Assembly: GCF_000341085.1 (NCBI RefSeq)
Contig: NZ_ANBA01000017.1
Location: 62,001 to 126,000, forward strand
From: Nocardiopsis ganjiahuensis DSM 45031
GTDB taxonomy: Bacteria > Actinomycetota > Actinomycetes > Streptosporangiales > Streptosporangiaceae
Direction: 5' to 3'
Length of the DNA: 64,000 nucleotides
The notes under the pieces were generated by a model. The model was not told the DNA's origin and made no database searches. It saw nothing but the letters and a program-made list of their open reading frames with translations. The stretch's first letter is position 1. Each line of letters opens with the position of its first letter. This document shows positions 59,338 to 64,000 of this stretch, piece by piece. Both the position numbers and the translations under genes were made by a program.

Positions 59338-59917
59338 CAACAGGTCGAATCGCAAGAAGATGTCGAGCAAGATCGTCATCGCCGGTGGCTTCGGCGCCGG
59401 CAAGACGACCTTGGTGCGCTCGGTGTCGGAGATTCCGCCGGTCACGACTGAAGCGATCATGACCGAGGCCAGTGTCGGGCACGACGACACCTCGGTCACA
59501 CCCGACAAGACGACGACCACCGTCGCGATGGACTTCGGCCGCATCACCATCGACGACGAACTGGTCATGTACATGTTCGGTACGCCGGGCCAGGCCCGGT
59601 TCTGGTTCATGTGGGACGAGCTGGTCCGGGGTGCCGTGGGCGCCGTCGTCGTGGTCGACTGCAGAAGGCTCGCGGACTCCTTCGACGCCGTCGACTACTT
59701 CGAGACGAACAAGCGCATCCCCTACATCGTGGCGCTGAACAAGTTCGAGGGGCGCCTGGACTACACCTCCGAGCAGGTCCGCGAGGCCCTGGAGGTCAGC
59801 CCGGAGGTCCCGATCATCGACTTCGACGCCAGGCACAGGATGTCCGGCGGCGACGTACTCAAGACACTGTTGCGGTACGCGCTGGAGCACAACCGAGCGA
59901 GCGAGCCCGTCGCCTGA
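59312..59917 (+). CDS. Conservon small GTPase CvnD
   Basis: 201 residues. G1 IAGGFGAGKTTLVRSVSEI, switch I around TTTTVAMDFGRI, G3 variant YMFGTPGQARFWFMWDEL, G4-like VALNKFEG (Glu in the NKxD Asp position), and the final helix DVLKTLLRYALEHN. GTG 59312 has GGAGAGG 7 bases upstream and overlaps CvnC; an ATG at 59360 would remove the N-terminal tail. Ras-like GTPases of conservons are the output of the complex. Confidence 0.9.
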   Translation: MVSNDFSSDNRSNRKKMSSKIVIAGGFGAGKTTLVRSVSEIPPVTTEAIMTEASVGHDDTSVTPDKTTTTVAMDFGRITIDDELVMYMFGTPGQARFWFMWDELVRGAVGAVVVVDCRRLADSFDAVDYFETNKRIPYIVALNKFEGRLDYTSEQVREALEVSPEVPIIDFDARHRMSGGDVLKTLLRYALEHNRASEPVA

Positions 59918-59987
59918 CGGGTGGGGAGCCCTTGGAACCCTGGTCTCCCCACGGCCCCGTAGATTCCCCAGGAGAGTTAGCGACACA

Positions 59988-61244
59988 ATGCGCAAGATCC
60001 TTATCGTCGGAGCGGGCCACGCGGGCCTGCACCTGGCCCACGGTCTCCTGACCCGTGGCTACGACGTCACGGTGATCACGGGGCAGTCCTCACCGGAGAT
60101 CAGGACGGGGAAACCCTCGATCTCCCAGTTCACCCTGCCCACGGCACTGGAGTGCGAGCGCGAGTTCGACCTCGACTTCTGGAGCGCGCTGTCCCCGCAG
60201 ATCCGCGAACAGAAGCTCTTCATGTACATGCAGAGCCAGGTGGTGGCCTCCCTCCAGGGCAGCTCGCACCCCGGCAACGGCTACACCGTCTCGGTCGACC
60301 GCCGGGTCAAGATGGCCGACTGGCTGGAGTTCTTCGAGGACCGCGGCGGCAAGGTCGTGATCCACGGCGTGACCGTCACGGACCTGGACTACTTCTCCCG
60401 CATGTTCGACCTGATCATCGTCGCGGTCGGCCACGGCGAGCTCGGTCAGCTCTTCGACAACGACACCAGCCGGTTCAGCGGGGCCCGGCCGCGCGCGATC
60501 GCCCAGGCCTACATGTACGACGTGTGGCCGGACCCGGGGCAGCCCGAGAACATCGGCTGGTCCGCGGTCACGCAGGAGGCCGGGAACATCATCTTCATCC
60601 CCATCCTCAGCCAGGACGGCCCCTGCCACAGCCTGCTGATGGTGGACAAGAAGGGCGGCCCGATGGACGCCTGGCCGGACCGGCCGGGCCCGGAGGAGCA
60701 GCTCCGCAGGATGAAGGACCTGACCCGCAAGTACGCCCCGGACTTCTTCGAGCGCGTGCGGGACGCCGTGCTCATCGACGGTCGCAGCACCCTGGTCGAG
60801 GACCTGACCCCGCAGGTCCGCAACCCGGTCGGCAAGCTGCCCTCGGGTGGACTGGTGCTGGGGATGGCGGACGTGGTGGTGACCATGGACCCCTTCGTCG
60901 GCCAGACGTGGAACAACTCCACACGGTGCGCCCAGGCCTATCTCGAGAGCATCACCGAGCACGGTGACGGCGAGTTCGACGAGGAGTTCCTGGTCAGGGC
61001 CTTCGACCGTTTCTGGGAGTTCGGCCAGGACAACCAGGCCTGGGCCGAGCAGGCCTCCACCATGTGGGAGCAGGACCTTCCCGAGCACTTCGCCAACGTC
61101 ATGACGGCCGCCGGCCAGTACCGGGAGATCGCCGACCGGTGGATTCAGGGCTGGGACTTTCCCACGGACTACAAGAACTGGCTGTTCGACCCCGAGGTGT
61201 CACAGCGTTACATCGCCGAGGTCAAGGCCCGGAACGGCGACTGA
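59988..61244 (+). CDS. Styrene/indole monooxygenase-like flavoprotein
   Basis: 418 residues. The N-terminus ILIVGAGHAGLHLAHGLLTRGYDVTVITG is the FAD Rossmann motif. It has no NADH motif, as expected for the two-component StyA-like family, which needs a separate flavin reductase (none nearby). Family features include RVKMADWLEFFEDRGGKVV, FDLIIVAVGHGELGQLF and VLGMADVVVTMDPFVGQTWNNSTRCAQ. It begins 70 bases after cvnD in the same direction and ahead of the shared terminator, so it appears to be the fifth gene of the conservon operon, a place often held by a P450 or other redox enzyme. Confidence 0.83.
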   Translation: MRKILIVGAGHAGLHLAHGLLTRGYDVTVITGQSSPEIRTGKPSISQFTLPTALECEREFDLDFWSALSPQIREQKLFMYMQSQVVASLQGSSHPGNGYTVSVDRRVKMADWLEFFEDRGGKVVIHGVTVTDLDYFSRMFDLIIVAVGHGELGQLFDNDTSRFSGARPRAIAQAYMYDVWPDPGQPENIGWSAVTQEAGNIIFIPILSQDGPCHSLLMVDKKGGPMDAWPDRPGPEEQLRRMKDLTRKYAPDFFERVRDAVLIDGRSTLVEDLTPQVRNPVGKLPSGGLVLGMADVVVTMDPFVGQTWNNSTRCAQAYLESITEHGDGEFDEEFLVRAFDRFWEFGQDNQAWAEQASTMWEQDLPEHFANVMTAAGQYREIADRWIQGWDFPTDYKNWLFDPEVSQRYIAEVKARNGD

Positions 61245-61264
61245 GATCCCTTTCCCCGCGCAGC

Positions 61265-61298
61265 GGGCCCGGTTCCCCTCGGGGCGCCGGGCCCTTTG
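61265..61298 (+). terminator. Terminator of the conservon operon
   Basis: Arms GGGCCCGG and CCGGGCCC with a nested CCCC/GGGG stem, followed by TTTGTG. It begins 21 bases after the monooxygenase stop. Confidence 0.78.
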
Positions 61299-61299
61299 T

Positions 61300-61373
61300 G
61301 TTACACGCATGGTCAGCTTCTCGGTCCTGAAGGGCCGAGCTTGCAGCTCCAACACATACCTGGCAGGTACGCC
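61300..61373 (-). ncRNA. Candidate omega-RNA / right end of the tnpB element
   Basis: On the leftward strand just past the tnpB stop lie a perfect palindrome TACCTGGCAGGTA (61357-61369), a stem GAGCT/AGCTC (61337-61349) and an alternative CTCGG/CCGAG pairing (61320-61339). TnpB guide RNAs come from the 3' end of the gene plus the element end, so this dense stem array is a reasonable candidate. The exact element boundary is not visible. Confidence 0.4.
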
Positions 61374-62525
61374 TCAGGCCGCGTCGTCGGCAGCGTGACT
61401 CACTGCCCAACCCGCAACACCCCGCGAGGAGATGTTGCAGGCTGCGTTGACGTCGGCGTGCTCAGCGAAGCCGCACGACGTACACACAAAGGTGGCCTGG
61501 TCCGGCCGGTTCTTCTTGTCGATGTGATCGCACTCGCTGCACCCTTGGGAGGTGTAGGCCGGATCCACGTAGACCACCGGTACCCCGGCCCGCTTCGCCT
61601 TGTAGGCGATGTAGGCCCCGAGCTGGCCGAAGGACCAGGAGTGCAGCGTGACCCGCTGGGGCTTGCGTAGCCGTACCCTGCCGCGGATGCCGCCCAAATC
61701 TTCCAGGGCGATACCGCGGCAGGTGCGTTGAGCCTCGGTCACGATGCGTTGGGAGATGCGGTGGTTGGTGTTGGCGGCGAAGCGGGCTTCGCGGCCCGAC
61801 AACCGGCGCAGCACCCGTTTGGCGGACTTGGTGCCCTTACGCTGCAACCTTCGGCGCAAATGACGGTGACGGTGGCGGACGTGGTTGAGGTGCTTGCCCG
61901 AGTAGACCGTGCCGTCGGAGGTGGTGGCGATGTTGGCGATGCCCAGGTCCACCCCCAGAAACCCCTCCGGGGTGAACTCCTCGGCCTCGGGGACCTCGCA
62001 CGTGGCGTACAGGTACCAGCTCTTGCCGCGCCTGATCAGGTCGGACTCGCCCAGCCTGTACTCGGCCAGCAGTTTCAACTGGTCCGGGGAGCCGGTGAAC
62101 GGCACACCCTTCATCCGCCCCTGAAGGGTCCAGATAGAGACGGTGCGCGCGTCCAGCTGCCAGGACAGTGACCGGTCGTCGAAGGGCTGCGCGGCGTCCT
62201 TGCGGAACCGCACCGGCGTGCTCTCCACCCTCCTGCGGCGCTTGGACCCCTGGCGGCCGTGGTTCCCGGCCTTGAGGTTGGCTTTCAGCGTGGCGTAGGC
62301 CCCGGCGGTCTTGCGAACGCAGTGGATCGCGGGCTGGGCGGACAGGCCCATCGCCTTCAGCTCGCCGTAGACCAGCCGCTGCAACGGCGCTTTGGCCATC
62401 ACCCCGCTCTCGTGGGCGCGCCGACAGGCGTGGTTGGCTGCTTGGTTGCACAGCTTCAACGTCTCCCACAGCGCCGTCTCCTGGGCGGCGTCGGGGAGCA
62501 GCTTGATCTGCACGACGATCTTCAT
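61374..62525 (-). CDS. tnpB: TnpB-type RNA-guided endonuclease of IS200/IS605-like element
   Basis: 383 residues. The N-terminal helix-turn-helix-like part begins MKIVVQIKLLPDAAQETALWETLKLCNQAAN. The RuvC core shows all three acidic residues: GVDLGIAN, GIALEDLGG and HADVNAACNI. Between the last two is the zinc ribbon CSECDH...CTSCGF. All catalytic parts appear intact. No tnpA transposase is present on either side, so this is a stand-alone or orphan copy whose movement would need help in trans. ATG 62525 was chosen by family start. It is inserted between the conservon and the PKS. Confidence 0.9.
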   Translation of the reverse strand: MKIVVQIKLLPDAAQETALWETLKLCNQAANHACRRAHESGVMAKAPLQRLVYGELKAMGLSAQPAIHCVRKTAGAYATLKANLKAGNHGRQGSKRRRRVESTPVRFRKDAAQPFDDRSLSWQLDARTVSIWTLQGRMKGVPFTGSPDQLKLLAEYRLGESDLIRRGKSWYLYATCEVPEAEEFTPEGFLGVDLGIANIATTSDGTVYSGKHLNHVRHRHRHLRRRLQRKGTKSAKRVLRRLSGREARFAANTNHRISQRIVTEAQRTCRGIALEDLGGIRGRVRLRKPQRVTLHSWSFGQLGAYIAYKAKRAGVPVVYVDPAYTSQGCSECDHIDKKNRPDQATFVCTSCGFAEHADVNAACNISSRGVAGWAVSHAADDAA

Positions 62526-63010
62526 GATCGAAAACACTAACGCCGACGCCCCGACGGGCGGGGGCGAACCAGAAAACTTCCCAAGGCCCGCAGCACCCAT
62601 TGCTGTCAGACTTGCACGGGCCGGCGAGCTCGGCGATTCCTCCTGGCCGTGAACGACGGGGATTCCTCACTGGAACTTGTTGAAGTCCGGGCCGACGTGC
62701 TCCAGTTAATGTCCGAATTACTCGACCGAAATGCACCCGCCGTTGTGGTCGCCTCTGAGCAAGCGTTACGATCCTTCTGGTTGGTGCCCGTTAGTCCTCA
62801 ATAGCCGGTGCTGGGAGTTTTCCTCGTGCCCCCGTTCGTAGCCCGCCCCGGTGGGTGAGCACTCCCGTATCGCATCGCAATATCGTTTCCTGCCTGGTCA
62901 CAGAGGTGTATCTCGTGCAGATGCACGGGCGCGCACCGCGTTCGAAACCCGTGTTCGGAACACGGTGCCCGAGGGCCGAGCAGGGCGGTCGAACGTGAAA
63001 GGCAGCGATC
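62526..63010. other. Gap between tnpB and the PKS gene
   Basis: 485 bases without a convincing gene. The left part presumably holds the left end of the tnpB element; a small stem CGCCC/GGGCG lies at 62547-62560. The right part is less GC-rich and should carry the PKS promoter. GAAAGG at 62997-63002 is the ribosome site for the PKS GTG. Confidence 0.5.

Positions 63011-64000
<990 letters not shown>

Overview
The window is very GC-rich, with frequent GTG starts, GC-rich hairpin terminators and gene families typical of filamentous actinomycetes: a conservon, an AfsR/SARP-type regulator, DUF6230/DUF6114 membrane proteins, DUF1707 and septum-formation lipoproteins, and a modular polyketide synthase. 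I infer a Nocardiopsis-like member of the Streptosporangiales. That is a judgement from gene content, not a measured assignment.

Layout. 0-13.4 kb is carbohydrate related: the tail of a low-molecular-weight tyrosine phosphatase, a fructosamine-kinase-like protein, a probable alpha-glucoside ABC importer (binding protein and two permeases, leftward), a Gfo/Idh/MocA dehydrogenase, a four-carbon acid sugar kinase, a BetI-like TetR repressor divergent from a succinate-semialdehyde-type dehydrogenase, and a secreted protein with two GH43 domains. 13.5-17.3 kb is a compact D-tartrate module: a DASS anion transporter and a D(-)-tartrate dehydratase, divergent from a FadR-type GntR regulator.

17.4-27.4 kb is the most system-like region. 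It holds an SRPBCC protein, an alpha/beta hydrolase, a DUF4873 protein, a Baeyer-Villiger-type flavoprotein monooxygenase, two near-duplicate AurF-like diiron oxygenases separated by a short-chain dehydrogenase, a MerR-type regulator and a GMC (cholesterol-oxidase-like) oxidoreductase. Three promoter regions share the dyad TTACAA-N6-TTGWCA, which suggests one regulon for oxidative transformation of a lipid-like or other hydrophobic substrate. This is inference; I cannot name the substrate.

27.6-44.5 kb holds a DUF6230/DUF6114 pair, a UvrD-like helicase with a RelE-like N-terminal domain, a roughly 0.9 kb non-coding gap with an orphan perfect hairpin, a DUF1707 protein, two SanA-like DUF218 proteins flanking an uncharacterised 480-residue protein, an amine oxidase whose sequence order is circularly permuted, a DUF885 protein, a murQ/RpiR pair, an AfsR-like regulator with a degenerate P-loop, and a small membrane protein.

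44.5-53.4 kb holds two tandemly duplicated tRNA-Lys(CTT) units with a compensatory acceptor-stem change, two septum-formation-type lipoproteins, and a six-gene family-5 ABC importer operon behind a perfect 21-bp palindrome. 53.8-64 kb holds a crotonyl-CoA carboxylase/reductase, a conservon (soluble pseudokinase-like CvnA, roadblock CvnB, DUF742 CvnC, GTPase CvnD) followed by a styrene/indole-monooxygenase-like flavoprotein, a stand-alone TnpB, and the start of a type I PKS. The PKS first ketosynthase has Gln at the active-site Cys position (KSQ), so it begins with a decarboxylating loading module. A polyketide cluster probably continues beyond the right edge, and the carboxylase/reductase could supply it with ethylmalonyl-CoA-type extender units.
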